Part shown: positions 17,546 to 25,925 of the stretch, piece by piece
How the letters are laid out: every line of letters starts with the position of its first letter
How positions within the stretch are numbered: position 1 is the stretch's first letter
Notes under the pieces: model-generated
Told to the model about the DNA's origin: nothing
The model's input: the letters and a program-made list of their open reading frames with translations, nothing else
Databases searched by the model: none
Position numbers and translations under genes: made by a program
Source: Anaerobacillus alkaliphilus
GTDB taxonomy: Bacteria; Bacillota; Bacilli; Bacillales; Anaerobacillaceae
NCBI RefSeq assembly: GCF_004116265.1
Contig: NZ_QOUX01000001.1
Location: 310,001 to 374,000, forward strand
Direction: 5' to 3'
Length of the DNA: 64,000 nt

Positions 17546-18805
17546 ATGTATCGGTTATATACACATAATGATTTAGACGGGGTTGGCTGTGGAATTGTCG
17601 CTAAGCTAGCTTTTGATGGGAATGTCGAAATTCGTTACAACTCGGTCATGGGGTTAGACTTTCAGGTTTCGAGGTTTTTAGAAAAGCCTAGAAAAGAAGA
17701 TCAACTTTTCATTACAGATTTATCAGTCAGTGAAGACAATGAAAAAGGCCTAGATAAATACGTAAAGAGTGGCGGAAAGGTTAATTTAATTGACCATCAC
17801 AAAAGTGCTCTTCATTTTAACAATTACAGCTGGGCGAGTGTACAGGTAGATTATGACGATGGTCGTTTAGCTTCAGCTACTAGTCTTTTTTACGAACATC
17901 TTAAAAATGAGGGTCTCATTACACCTACAAATTCTATTGAAGAGTTTGTGGAACTTGTGCGTCAGTATGACACTTGGGAATGGGACCAAAATGAAAATGT
18001 AACGGCAAAACGTTTGAATGATTTATTTTTTATGCTTTCTATTGATGAATTTGAGGAACGAATGGTAGAGAGATTAAAGAAAAATGAGGCGTTTGCATTT
18101 GATGAATTTGAAGAAAAAATGCTAGCGTTAGAAGAGGAAAAAATTCAACGATATGTTCGCAAAAAGAAGCGCGAGCTAGTCCAAACGTTTATAGATGATT
18201 ATTGTGTCGGTATTGTCCATGCCGAATCGTATCATTCAGAACTTGGCAATGAATTAGGCAAGGATAACGCTCACCTAGATTACATAGCAATTGTCAGTGT
18301 TGGTGGCAAGAGAATGAGTTTGCGAACGATTCATGAATATATTGATGTTTCTGAAATTGCTGGAAATTATGGCGGTGGTGGACATGCAAAGGCATCTGGT
18401 TGTTCATTAACGCCAGAAGCATATGAGTACTTTGTAGCAGAGCCTTTTAAAATTGATCCTATGAGAGCAGATGCTTTTAGAAATCAATATAACTTAAAGG
18501 AGTCTATTCACGGTTCACTATATGAAAATCGGGATGACGATCAATTCTTTGTGTACCCTTCTGACGAAGATGAGTGGACTGTTGAACGCAATGGATCTCC
18601 TGTCGAGGAAGAGTTTGTATCATTTCAAGAAGCTGAAAACTATATAAAACGTAACTATTCTGCATGGTTAGTAAGGGATGAAATATATGTCCAGTTTTTA
18701 AAGGAAAACGTGATTGAACTGAAACTCTATGCAAAAGAACAAGGTGATGTTGCGCCTTACCAACTAGATCTTGAACAGCATGAAGGAGAGCTTTACTCTC
18801 ATTAA
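17546..18805 (+). CDS. nrnB: DHH-family phosphoesterase, NrnB-like oligoribonuclease
   Basis: The 419-residue protein has the DHH catalytic motifs: HNDLDGVGCG (residues 7-16), ITDLS near 56, DHHKS at 83-87 and the DHHA1 motif GGGGHAKASG near 276-285. This combination and length match B. subtilis NrnB (about 400 aa), which degrades short RNA and linear dinucleotides such as pGpG from the 5' or 3' side in a manganese-dependent way. A C-terminal extension of about 100 acidic residues follows the DHHA1 domain. It is a single gene with a strong terminator. The proximity to a diguanylate cyclase gene (1.4 kb away) may be chance. Confidence 0.82.
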   Translation: MYRLYTHNDLDGVGCGIVAKLAFDGNVEIRYNSVMGLDFQVSRFLEKPRKEDQLFITDLSVSEDNEKGLDKYVKSGGKVNLIDHHKSALHFNNYSWASVQVDYDDGRLASATSLFYEHLKNEGLITPTNSIEEFVELVRQYDTWEWDQNENVTAKRLNDLFFMLSIDEFEERMVERLKKNEAFAFDEFEEKMLALEEEKIQRYVRKKKRELVQTFIDDYCVGIVHAESYHSELGNELGKDNAHLDYIAIVSVGGKRMSLRTIHEYIDVSEIAGNYGGGGHAKASGCSLTPEAYEYFVAEPFKIDPMRADAFRNQYNLKESIHGSLYENRDDDQFFVYPSDEDEWTVERNGSPVEEEFVSFQEAENYIKRNYSAWLVRDEIYVQFLKENVIELKLYAKEQGDVAPYQLDLEQHEGELYSH

Positions 18806-18841
18806 AAAAGTCGAGGACGATTTAATCGTCCTCGACTTTTT
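18805..18841. terminator. Bidirectional terminator
   Basis: Seventeen-bp stem AAAAAGTCGAGGACGAT / ATCGTCCTCGACTTTTT with a 3-nt loop, between convergent genes. Confidence 0.92.
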
Positions 18842-19100
18842 AAATTCCACGTACCATAATTGTTTTCGTTTCTCTTATCTGATGTTGCGCTTCTTCTAAT
18901 TGAGCACGCTGCTCAGGTGATGCGGTTGCTAATAAATCATTTATTTCTGAGTCCAATTCCATCAGTTGATTCATCAGAAAAGGGTATTCAGTTGGATCAT
19001 TCTGTTGAATTAATTTTACATCTAGTAGCTCTTTATGAGCACTGTCAATCGTTTCTTGGGCTCTTGTTAAATAACTGTCGATTTGATCCTTTTGTAACAA
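18840..19100 (-). CDS. Small helical protein, DUF2524/YtzC-like
   Basis: The 86-residue protein is entirely helical in character with heptad patterns (IDSYLTRAQETIDSAHKELL; LEEAQHQIRETKTIM). It probably starts at TTG (19098-19100) with AGGGAGGCG upstream. The middle and C-terminal helices resemble YtzC (DUF2524) of B. subtilis, a small protein of unknown function; I am only moderately sure of this link. It is a single gene, divergent from the YtxH unit. Confidence 0.6.
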   Translation of the reverse strand: MLQKDQIDSYLTRAQETIDSAHKELLDVKLIQQNDPTEYPFLMNQLMELDSEINDLLATASPEQRAQLEEAQHQIRETKTIMVRGI

Positions 19101-19198
19101 CGAATTCGCCTCCCTTATGTTACTCTGTACTATTTCATTATTTGTTCTCTAAATTGCTTTTATGCAAAATAGCAACTCTTTCCAAACAGAAAAAAGGT

Positions 19199-19223
19199 GT
19201 TTAACTCATTGTGAGGAGGGTAT
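19199..19223 (+). promoter_or_regulatory. Sigma-B promoter of the ytxH/PRC-barrel unit
   Basis: GTTTAA - 13 nt - GGGTAT, a perfect match to the general-stress sigma-B consensus, 98 nt upstream of the YtxH start codon. The GAGGAGGG inside the spacer is not a ribosome binding site, as no start codon follows it. Confidence 0.75.
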
Positions 19224-19320
19224 TTCATAAATAAGACAGCATTAAAGGGGGCATTTGTTTTCTTGTAATGGTCATTAACTAATTATAAAAAAACAAAAAA
19301 CTACACAAGGAGTGGTATTC

Positions 19321-19776
19321 ATGGATAATCAAAAAGGAATAATTGTTGGAACACTTATTGGGAGTGCAGTTGGTGCCGCTGTTGCAGTGCTTACGACACC
19401 AAAGAGTGGACCTGAGTTACGTAGTGAGATCAATGATCAGTTTGAGTATGGAAAAATGAAGGCAGAAGAAGTATCAGATTTGTTAAAGGATCGAATTGAT
19501 TCGTTTACAACGATTTTAGATGATCGTTCTTCAAATCTCTCAGAAACGGTAATCGATGAAGCTAATCATATTGTGAGTGAAGCAAAAGCAGCGCTCGAAG
19601 AACTCCGTGAAAAAGAAGAGATTGACACAAACGAAATAAGAACTCTCGTGAAACGTCTAATGAAAGAAGAAATGAAGTCTGGAAAAGAAATTGGTGATGC
19701 AGTTAAAGGTGAAATAGAGAATTTTCAACAGGATTTTAAAAAAGAGTTAGATGAGTTAGCGAAAAAGATTTCATAA
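19321..19776 (+). CDS. YtxH domain general-stress-type protein
   Basis: The ATG at 19321 follows AAGGAGTGG. The 151-residue product begins with a glycine-rich hydrophobic segment (GTLIGSAVGAAVAVL, about residues 10-24) and the YtxH signature TPKSGPELR. A long acidic and lysine-rich helical region follows, probably amphipathic. YtxH-family proteins of B. subtilis belong to stress regulons, consistent with the perfect sigma-B promoter upstream. The molecular role is unknown; membrane association through the N-terminal segment is likely. It is probably co-transcribed with the PRC-barrel gene, which starts 27 nt after this stop. Confidence 0.85.
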   Translation: MDNQKGIIVGTLIGSAVGAAVAVLTTPKSGPELRSEINDQFEYGKMKAEEVSDLLKDRIDSFTTILDDRSSNLSETVIDEANHIVSEAKAALEELREKEEIDTNEIRTLVKRLMKEEMKSGKEIGDAVKGEIENFQQDFKKELDELAKKIS

Positions 19777-19803
19777 AGTCAACATTTTAAAGGAGTGTTA
19801 TAA

Positions 19804-20532
19804 TTGTTACACAACATTAAAGAGTTGAAAAAGTTTGATATAATCGCAGTCGATGGTCCTATTGGTACGGTTCATGATTTTTTACTAGATGATAAAGAGT
19901 GGACTATACGATATCTCGTTGTTGATACGATGAAATGGTTACCTGGTAAAAAAGTATTGATCTCGCCAATGACTATTGCTGAATTAGATTTGGTAAATGG
20001 AAATCTCTTCCTTTTTCTTACAAGGGAAACAATAAAGTCCAGTCCAGCACTCGAAACTAAATTACCGACAAGAGCATACGAAGCAAGCTTTGTTCATTAT
20101 TATGGTTTGCGCCCCTATTGGTATTTGGCTGAAAAAGCGGCTCATGAATCAGTAGGCAATCAAGAAATAGAAGATGTAGTTACGGAAAACTACGAACACG
20201 AAAGTACGCTACGAAGTTTTCTTGACATAGAAGGTTATCATATTGAGGCAACTGATGGGAGAATCGGTCATGTTGAGAACTTTGTTGTCTGTGATGAAAC
20301 TTGGAAGGTAAGGTATTTAGTAGTTGATACACAAAATTGGTGGGTAGGTAAACACGTCTTGGTTGATCCTGAATGGATCTCATATGTTAGCTGGCAAGAG
20401 CAAATCGTTCGAGTAGACTTAACGAAAGAGACGATAAAAAATGGACCGGAGTATGATCCGAATAGAGCGATAACAAGAGAACTCGAGGATGAAATATATA
20501 CAAAATATGATAAGCCAAGATTTTGGCTCTAA
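19804..20532 (+). CDS. Two-domain PRC-barrel protein
   Basis: The start is TTG at 19804 with AAGGAGTG upstream. The 242-residue protein has two PRC-barrel repeats, at about residues 1-75 and 130-210. Each has a D-G-x-I-G core (VDGPIGTVHDFLLDD and TDGRIGHVENFVV), then VRYLVVDT with W-x-x-GK, and a strand ending in LTKETIK. PRC-barrels are small beta-barrels found in ribosome maturation and photosynthetic proteins; stand-alone duplicated forms in Bacillus are often stress-induced. No partner is evident other than the YtxH protein before it. It ends in a strong terminator. Confidence 0.82.
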   Translation: MLHNIKELKKFDIIAVDGPIGTVHDFLLDDKEWTIRYLVVDTMKWLPGKKVLISPMTIAELDLVNGNLFLFLTRETIKSSPALETKLPTRAYEASFVHYYGLRPYWYLAEKAAHESVGNQEIEDVVTENYEHESTLRSFLDIEGYHIEATDGRIGHVENFVVCDETWKVRYLVVDTQNWWVGKHVLVDPEWISYVSWQEQIVRVDLTKETIKNGPEYDPNRAITRELEDEIYTKYDKPRFWL

Positions 20533-20538
20533 CAATAG

Positions 20539-20572
20539 GAGAAGGTGAGGGGGAGAACCCCCTCACCTTCTC
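20539..20572. terminator. Terminator between convergent genes
   Basis: Perfect 15-bp stem GAGAAGGTGAGGGGG / CCCCCTCACCTTCTC with an AGAA loop, the most GC-rich hairpin of this region. The tail to the right is TTAATTTATT. Confidence 0.85.
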
Positions 20573-21934
20573 TTAATTTATTAAGGCTTGTAATGGAGCA
20601 GGAATACGTCCGCCACGTGCAATCAATTTGTCAGACGAGAAAGGATTGACACCCATGACGGGTGCACGACCTAACAGACCGCCAAATTCGACCATTTCGC
20701 CTTCTTTTTTTCCGGGCACGGGGATAACACGAACAGCGGTTGTTTTTTTGTTAATCATTCCAATAGCAGCCTCGTCAGCAATCATTGCTGAAAGGGTAGC
20801 AGCTGACACGTCTCCAGTGACAGCAATCATATCAAGCCCCACTGAACAAACACATGTCATAGCCTCTAGTTTCGAAAGGGTAAGAGCGCCATCTACAATT
20901 CCTTTAATCATACCGTTATCTTCACTCACTGGGATAAATGCGCCACTTAAACCACCGACATAGGAGCTTGCCATCGCACCACCTTTTTTAACTGCATCAT
21001 TCATGAGTGCAAGGGCGGCAATCGTTCCGTGTGTTCCGACACGTTCTAAACCAATTTCTTCAAGGATTTCAGCAACACTATCATTCATTGCATTTGTTGG
21101 TGCTAACGACAGATCCATAATTCCAAACGGAATATTCAAACGCTCAGCCACAACACGACCGATGAGCTCCCCAGCACGAGTTATTTTAAAGGCTGTTTTC
21201 TTAATAATTTCTGAGACCTTACCGAGATCAGCGTCAGGATATCTTCTAAGTGCATTTAGTACCACACCAGGGCCACTCACACCTACATTAAGAACGACTT
21301 CCCCTTCACCTGACCCGTGAAATGCTCCAGCCATAAATGGATTGTCTTCTACTGGGTTGCAAAAGACAACAAGCTTTGCACAAGCGAGACCATTTTGTTC
21401 CTTTGTACGCTCGGCTGCATCCTTTAAAATGATACCAAGCTGTCTCACTGCATCCATATTAATGCCAGTTCGAGTCGTTGCCACTGATATAGAAGAACAT
21501 ACTCGGTCAGTTACACTTAAAGCTTCTGGAAGTGCATCAAGGAGAGTTTGATCTCCTTTAGAAATCCCTTTATGTACTAGGGCCGAGTATCCACCAATGA
21601 AGTCTACTCCTAAAACTTTAGCTGCTTTATCTAATGTTTTGGCCAGTTCAATAGCTTCTTGTTTGGTCGCATTACCTAAAATTTCAGCAATAGGTGTGAT
21701 TGATATTCGTTTATTGATAATTGGTATTCCATATTCTTTTTCTACCGTTTCTGCTACCGACTTTAACTCTTTTGCGTAGGTAGTTATTTTATCGTAGACT
21801 CGCTGATTAAGGTTTGAAAAATTTGAGTCAGCGCAATCGTGAAGATTAATTCCCATCGTTACTGTTCGTATATCAAGGCTCTCCATTTGTACCATTCGAA
21901 TGGTTTCTTGCATTTCTGCTAGTGCAATATTCAT
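20573..21934 (-). CDS. DUF711/UPF0210 (PFL family) protein
   Basis: The 453-residue protein is the conserved DUF711 family, whose fold is related to glycyl-radical-enzyme barrels although no catalytic radical glycine motif is implied. Landmarks are [14 protein letters not shown] (about residues 20-33), [23 protein letters not shown] and a glycine-rich C-terminal half. Its biochemical function is unknown to me. It follows the ACT-domain gene by 17 nt on the same strand, so both lie on the transcript with the glycine aptamer. A role linked to glycine or one-carbon metabolism is an inference from that control alone. Length is normal. Confidence 0.85.
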   Translation of the reverse strand: MNIALAEMQETIRMVQMESLDIRTVTMGINLHDCADSNFSNLNQRVYDKITTYAKELKSVAETVEKEYGIPIINKRISITPIAEILGNATKQEAIELAKTLDKAAKVLGVDFIGGYSALVHKGISKGDQTLLDALPEALSVTDRVCSSISVATTRTGINMDAVRQLGIILKDAAERTKEQNGLACAKLVVFCNPVEDNPFMAGAFHGSGEGEVVLNVGVSGPGVVLNALRRYPDADLGKVSEIIKKTAFKITRAGELIGRVVAERLNIPFGIMDLSLAPTNAMNDSVAEILEEIGLERVGTHGTIAALALMNDAVKKGGAMASSYVGGLSGAFIPVSEDNGMIKGIVDGALTLSKLEAMTCVCSVGLDMIAVTGDVSAATLSAMIADEAAIGMINKKTTAVRVIPVPGKKEGEMVEFGGLLGRAPVMGVNPFSSDKLIARGGRIPAPLQALIN

Positions 21935-21951
21935 TTGTCTGACCCCTCCTT

Positions 21952-22230
21952 TTAGACTCGATGCATCGCTTTGAATAAGTCTTCGAGCTGTATGTTAATC
22001 TTTAAGCCCATTTCTAGATTAATTGGTTCAAATTGCTCTTGTAGATGCTCTAGGCTCTCTAGATCAGATACATCGACTAACATCATCATTGTAAAAAAGT
22101 CTTGGAGGATCGTTTGACTAATATCTAGGATGTTCACCTGATTTTTTGCTAAGACACTTGTCACTTTGGCAATAATTCCAACTTGATCTTTCCCAATTAC
22201 ACTTACCACTGCACGTTTTTTCTCCACCAT
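21952..22230 (-). CDS. ACT domain protein, UPF0237 (GcvR-like)
   Basis: The ATG at 22228-22230 (AGGTGAT upstream) gives a 92-residue protein: two ACT halves, [21 protein letters not shown] at the N-terminus (first 20 of that segment define the fold) and a later [20 protein letters not shown]. The open frame upstream of this ATG runs through the terminator and riboswitch and is not coding. ACT domains bind amino acids, and UPF0237 proteins are related to GcvR, a regulator of glycine cleavage in E. coli. It precedes the DUF711 gene by 17 nt, a pairing I believe recurs in Firmicutes. Confidence 0.85.
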   Translation of the reverse strand: MVEKKRAVVSVIGKDQVGIIAKVTSVLAKNQVNILDISQTILQDFFTMMMLVDVSDLESLEHLQEQFEPINLEMGLKINIQLEDLFKAMHRV

Positions 22231-22256
22231 TATCACCTCGATTATTTTTATGAAAT

Positions 22257-22283
22257 AAAAAAAGATTGGAAATGTTTCCAATC
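22257..22283 (-). terminator. Riboswitch-associated intrinsic terminator
   Basis: On the minus strand, GATTGGAA-ACAT-TTCCAATC is followed by seven T. It lies between the glycine aptamer and the ACT gene, the expected expression platform. The minus-strand TGAGAT at its 5' edge (22281-22286) is complementary to ATCTCA inside the aptamer (22341-22346). Confidence 0.85.
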
Positions 22284-22308
22284 TCAGTAGGCAATAGAAT
22301 AACGTACA

Positions 22309-22401
22309 TATAGTAGTAGTTACTCTTCTGTCCTTTTGCCTGAGATAGTGAATCCTTCGGCGCCGCATCATGCGAACTCTCCAGAAGCTGCTCCTACTAT
22401 A
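22309..22401 (-). promoter_or_regulatory. Glycine riboswitch (single aptamer)
   Basis: On the minus strand the leader contains CTTCTGGAGAG, then GCGCCGAAGG, then TCTCAGGCAAAAGGACAG, in the order and spacing of the glycine aptamer. P1 is CTTCTG/CAGAAG (22382-22387 with 22325-22330). An outer helix TATAGTAG/CTACTATA (22394-22401 with 22309-22316) encloses it, as expected for a one-aptamer type with an extra stabilising helix. It is followed by the terminator at 22257-22283 and the ACT gene, so it should sense glycine and control the ACT/DUF711 transcript. Confidence 0.9.
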
Positions 22402-22446
22402 GTTTGATCCATAGTACTCATCGCTTGCTTTTATTAGATTAAACAG

Positions 22447-22474
22447 ATAGTAAAAGTAATTGTGAAATAGTCAA
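22447..22474 (-). promoter_or_regulatory. Candidate sigma-A promoter of the riboswitch transcript
   Basis: On the minus strand, TTGACT (22469-22474) - 16 nt - TACTAT (22447-22452), placing transcription start about 40 nt upstream of the aptamer. Confidence 0.45.
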
Positions 22475-22517
22475 CATAAAAAAACTCAATTCTTAGAATG
22501 TTCAAATTTTTATAAAG

Positions 22518-22541
22518 AAAGCCCACCTTTTGGCGAGCTTT
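22518..22541 (-). terminator. Intrinsic terminator of the Fsr-like gene
   Basis: On the minus strand, AAAGCTCGCC-AAAA-GGTGGGCTTT with two G-U pairs, followed by CTTTAT. It lies directly after the stop of the transporter gene. Confidence 0.7.
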
Positions 22542-22548
22542 TCAAGTA

Positions 22549-23778
22549 TTACTCATTAATTTCTCGTAACTTCTGGTCAGTTGGTAAGAAGAAGGTTAAT
22601 AGCCCTAGTAATGGCAATGCGACAACAAATAACATTGTATTAGATAGTCCAATCCAGTCAGCAATTGCTCCTAAAGCAACTGAGCCGATCGCTCCCATAC
22701 CAAACGCTAAACCAACGATTAATCCTGAAACCATGCCGATTTTTCCAGGGACAAGTTCTTGAGCGTAAACCACAGATACCGAGAAGCTTGATAAGATAAT
22801 AAAACCGATGGTCCCCATCAGCACGTAAGTAAAGATTGGCCCAACATGTGGCAAAAGCAGAGCTAAAGGAGCAGACCCTAACATAGAAAGCATTAAGATA
22901 TTTCGTTTTCCATAACGGTCTGCTAACGGTCCACCTGCAAATGTACCAAATGCTCCTGCAGCTAAAAAGACAAAAATGTAAATAAGTGCCTGGTCAACAG
23001 TAATCGTAAATTTCTCCATCATGTAAAACACGTAAAAATTTGAAATTCCAGCATGGAACCAAGAACGGGCAAACACGAGAAATACTAATAAGGTAATCGC
23101 AAACACGACAATTCTCTTTGTTTCTGGATTGTTTTGCGTTTTTTTCTTTTGGAAAACCTTCTTCTTGGCCAACATAGTAACTTGTTGCGAATACCATTTT
23201 GCAATATAGACTAGTAGTCCAATTGCAAGGGCAGCTAATAATGTAAACCATATTGCACCGAATTGGCCGAATGGCACAATAATTAATACTGTAATTAAAG
23301 GTGCTAACGCTTGACCTGCATTTCCACCAACTTGATAGATTGATTGCGCGGTACCACGCTTTGCCCCAGCAGCCATATAGGCTACCCGCGAACCTTCAGG
23401 GTGAAATGTAGCTGAACCTAACCCAATAAAGATAACGGAAAGAACAACTAACCAGAAAGACGGAGCAAAGGCTAGCCCAAGCACTCCGAAAAACGTAAAG
23501 CAAAGGCCGATTGGTAGGGCATAAGGTGAGGGTTTTTTGTCAGTATAGTAGCCTACGACAGGCTGGATTAATGATGAAGTTAAATTAAGAGCAAAAGCAA
23601 TAAGGCCAAGTTGAGTAAACGTTAGTCCCATCGATTGCTGTAAGATTGGAAACATTGCCGGGACAACGGATTGAATGGCATCGTTTAGTAAATGAACGAA
23701 GCCAATAATTAAAAGAATGTTATACATCGTTTTTTGCTCGGGTAAAGCATTTACTAGCTGTTTTGGTTCTGCGGCCAT
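22549..23778 (-). CDS. MFS transporter, fosmidomycin-resistance (Fsr) type
   Basis: A 409-residue protein with about twelve transmembrane helices. The opening (LLIIGFVHLLNDAIQSVVPA, about residues 20-39) and GLGSATFHPEGSRVA near residue 118 are hallmarks of the Fsr branch of the major facilitator superfamily, exporters related to E. coli fosmidomycin resistance protein. Loop 2-3 carries the MFS motif GYYTDKKPS and later GGPLADRYGKR. It is located in the cytoplasmic membrane. The natural substrate is unknown. GAGGGG precedes the ATG. It is a single gene. Confidence 0.85.
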   Translation of the reverse strand: MAAEPKQLVNALPEQKTMYNILLIIGFVHLLNDAIQSVVPAMFPILQQSMGLTFTQLGLIAFALNLTSSLIQPVVGYYTDKKPSPYALPIGLCFTFFGVLGLAFAPSFWLVVLSVIFIGLGSATFHPEGSRVAYMAAGAKRGTAQSIYQVGGNAGQALAPLITVLIIVPFGQFGAIWFTLLAALAIGLLVYIAKWYSQQVTMLAKKKVFQKKKTQNNPETKRIVVFAITLLVFLVFARSWFHAGISNFYVFYMMEKFTITVDQALIYIFVFLAAGAFGTFAGGPLADRYGKRNILMLSMLGSAPLALLLPHVGPIFTYVLMGTIGFIILSSFSVSVVYAQELVPGKIGMVSGLIVGLAFGMGAIGSVALGAIADWIGLSNTMLFVVALPLLGLLTFFLPTDQKLREINE

Positions 23779-23947
23779 AAGATCCCCTCTTATTTAGATA
23801 GTCTAAATATATCTTAACATTTTATGACAAATCTTTGAATAAAAAAGATAGAATTTTAGATGAAAACTATGATTTTGGACAACTTTTTGTTATGATAGTA
23901 GTTACGTGTTTTAACTAAACCAAACGAGTGAAGGAGTTGGGAACACA

Positions 23948-24856
23948 ATGAACACGAAAGACTCATTGATGATTATTGATGGCATGGCACTTTTATTTAG
24001 AGGCTACTATGCTACTTCATATAGCGGCTACATTATGAAAACAAGTAAAGGAATACCGACAAATGCCATATACGGCTTTGTTAAATATATGCAAGATGCA
24101 ATTCGTACATTTCAACCAACGCATGTTTTATGTTGTTGGGATATGGGGGCACGGACGTTTCGAAATGAACTTTATCCAGCTTATAAAGCTAACCGAGGCG
24201 AGGCTCCTGATGAATTAATTCCACAATTTGACTTAGTAAAAAGAGTGGTAGAATACTTTGATATCCCTAATATTGGGATTGAGGGATTTGAAGCAGATGA
24301 TTGTATTGGAACGCTAGCGAAAAAGTATAGCCAAGAGATGCAAATTCAAATTCTTACAGGTGATCACGATAGTTTGCAGTTAATAAACGAAAATACTCAT
24401 TCCATTATTATGAAAAAAGGAATGTCCAACTACGAAGTTTACACGTTGGAAAAGCTTCTTGAAGAAAAAGAATTAACACCTGCCCAGTTTATTGATTTAA
24501 AGGGATTAATGGGTGATACAAGCGATAATTTTCCTGGTGTTAAGGGAATTGGCGAGAAGACTGCGATTAAACTTTTAAAGGAATATGGATCAATTGAAGG
24601 TATTTTAGAGAATTTACCGAAGCTTTCTAAAGGTATCCGGACAAAAATTGAAACTGAGTTGGACATGCTTCATCTTTCACGTAAGTTAGCAGAAATACAT
24701 TGTGAAGTACCTGTCGAGATTGAGATACAAAAATGTATTCGATCAATTGATGAGGCTAGAGTAACGGAAATTTTTGAAGAGTTAGAGTTTCACCGCCTAC
24801 TTAAGGATAAATCATTCTTAGAAGGATTAAAGGTCAATATACAGCCATTGTGTTAA
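23948..24856 (+). CDS. ypcP: 5'-3' exonuclease, YpcP-like
   Basis: The 302-residue protein is a stand-alone version of the 5' nuclease domain of DNA polymerase I. It has DSLMIIDGMALLFRGYYA at the N-terminus, CCWDMGARTFRNEL (about 61-74), EADDCIGTLAKK (about 117-128) and the helix-hairpin-helix region GVKGIGEKTAIKLL near 195-208. It would remove flaps and RNA primers. No polymerase domain follows, as for B. subtilis YpcP. GAAGGAGTTGGG precedes the start. It is a single gene with its own terminator. Confidence 0.9.
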   Translation: MNTKDSLMIIDGMALLFRGYYATSYSGYIMKTSKGIPTNAIYGFVKYMQDAIRTFQPTHVLCCWDMGARTFRNELYPAYKANRGEAPDELIPQFDLVKRVVEYFDIPNIGIEGFEADDCIGTLAKKYSQEMQIQILTGDHDSLQLINENTHSIIMKKGMSNYEVYTLEKLLEEKELTPAQFIDLKGLMGDTSDNFPGVKGIGEKTAIKLLKEYGSIEGILENLPKLSKGIRTKIETELDMLHLSRKLAEIHCEVPVEIEIQKCIRSIDEARVTEIFEELEFHRLLKDKSFLEGLKVNIQPLC

Positions 24857-24862
24857 GTGAAG

Positions 24863-24892
24863 TGGGTCAATTTCCAGAAGGAAGTTGGCCCA
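24863..24892 (+). terminator. Intrinsic terminator of ypcP
   Basis: Thirteen-bp stem TGGGTCAATTTCC / GGAAGTTGGCCCA with an AGAA loop and a seven-T tail. Confidence 0.88.
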
Positions 24893-25018
24893 TTTTTTTC
24901 TTGTATTTTTTTAAGCAAATTTACGAACAGCATAAAGGATATATGTTATGATCGTTTTGTTGTCTTTTTTTCATAGGGCGACAAATACGAATAATTCGGT
25001 TTAAAAGGGGGTTTTGAT

Positions 25019-25912
25019 ATGAAGCTGCGCGTTTCAGCTGTTCAATATCATTTACACACAATTTCTAGTTTTCAAGAGTTTGAGGACCAGGTGACTCACT
25101 ATGTGAAGACTGCAGCAGAATTTAAATCAGACTTTGTTCTTTTTCCTGAGTTTATTACGACACAACTGATGTCTATAAAGGGAGAAGGAGACGAAACTCC
25201 AACAATTCAAGATTTACCCCAATTTACGCTTGCTTATCACCAGATTTTTAGTACGTTAGCAAAGCAACATGGAATGCATATTATTGGCGGCACCCATGTA
25301 ATTGAACAAGAGGGAAAACTTTATAATGTTGCTCACATGTTTTACCCAGATGGAAGGATTGTTGGGCAACCAAAGCTTCATATCACACCAACTGAAGTAG
25401 ATGAGTGGAATATACACGGCGGTGATGGTTTACAAGTGTTTGACACAGATAAAGGAAGAGTTGCCGTTTTAACTTGTTATGACATTGAGTTTCCTGAGAT
25501 TGTCCGGATGGCAAAAGCTATGGGGGCTGATGTGATTTTCTGTCCATCTTGTACAGATGACTCTCACGGATTTCACCGTGTTCGTTATTCTTGCCACGCA
25601 AGAACGATTGAAAACCAAGTGTATGTAGTAACCACTGGTACTGTTGGTTCATTACCAACTGTTGACTTTATGAGAATGAATTACGGCCAAGCGGCCATTA
25701 TTACACCTAATGATGTTCCATTTCCACAACGAGGAATTCTCATTGAAGGTGACATTAATAACGATATGATTATTACAGGGGACTTAGATTTATCCTTACT
25801 ATATGAAGTTCGTGAAGCGGGATCCGTAACAACATGGCGCGACCGTAGGAGTGATCTTTATCCTGATTGGGAACAACTAACAAACAAAGATAACCTACTT
25901 AGGAATGGATAA
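25019..25912 (+). CDS. Carbon-nitrogen hydrolase (nitrilase superfamily), YhcX C-domain-like
   Basis: The 297-residue protein has the nitrilase catalytic triad: E44 in LFPEF, K119 in QPKLHITPTE and C153 in LTCYDIEFPE. It would hydrolyse an amide or carbamoyl bond. It is paired with the GNAT gene that starts 13 nt after its stop. In B. subtilis YhcX, as I remember it, the same two activities are fused in one protein with the GNAT domain first; here they are separate and in reverse order. The substrate is unknown. A GGGGG ribosome binding site precedes the ATG. Confidence 0.85.
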   Translation: MKLRVSAVQYHLHTISSFQEFEDQVTHYVKTAAEFKSDFVLFPEFITTQLMSIKGEGDETPTIQDLPQFTLAYHQIFSTLAKQHGMHIIGGTHVIEQEGKLYNVAHMFYPDGRIVGQPKLHITPTEVDEWNIHGGDGLQVFDTDKGRVAVLTCYDIEFPEIVRMAKAMGADVIFCPSCTDDSHGFHRVRYSCHARTIENQVYVVTTGTVGSLPTVDFMRMNYGQAAIITPNDVPFPQRGILIEGDINNDMIITGDLDLSLLYEVREAGSVTTWRDRRSDLYPDWEQLTNKDNLLRNG

Positions 25913-25925
25913 GGAGTGTTCGTCG

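Noticed and set aside
22231-22371. N-terminal extension of the ACT protein
   Set aside because: That frame runs through the riboswitch and its terminator, and the internal ATG has the ribosome binding site.
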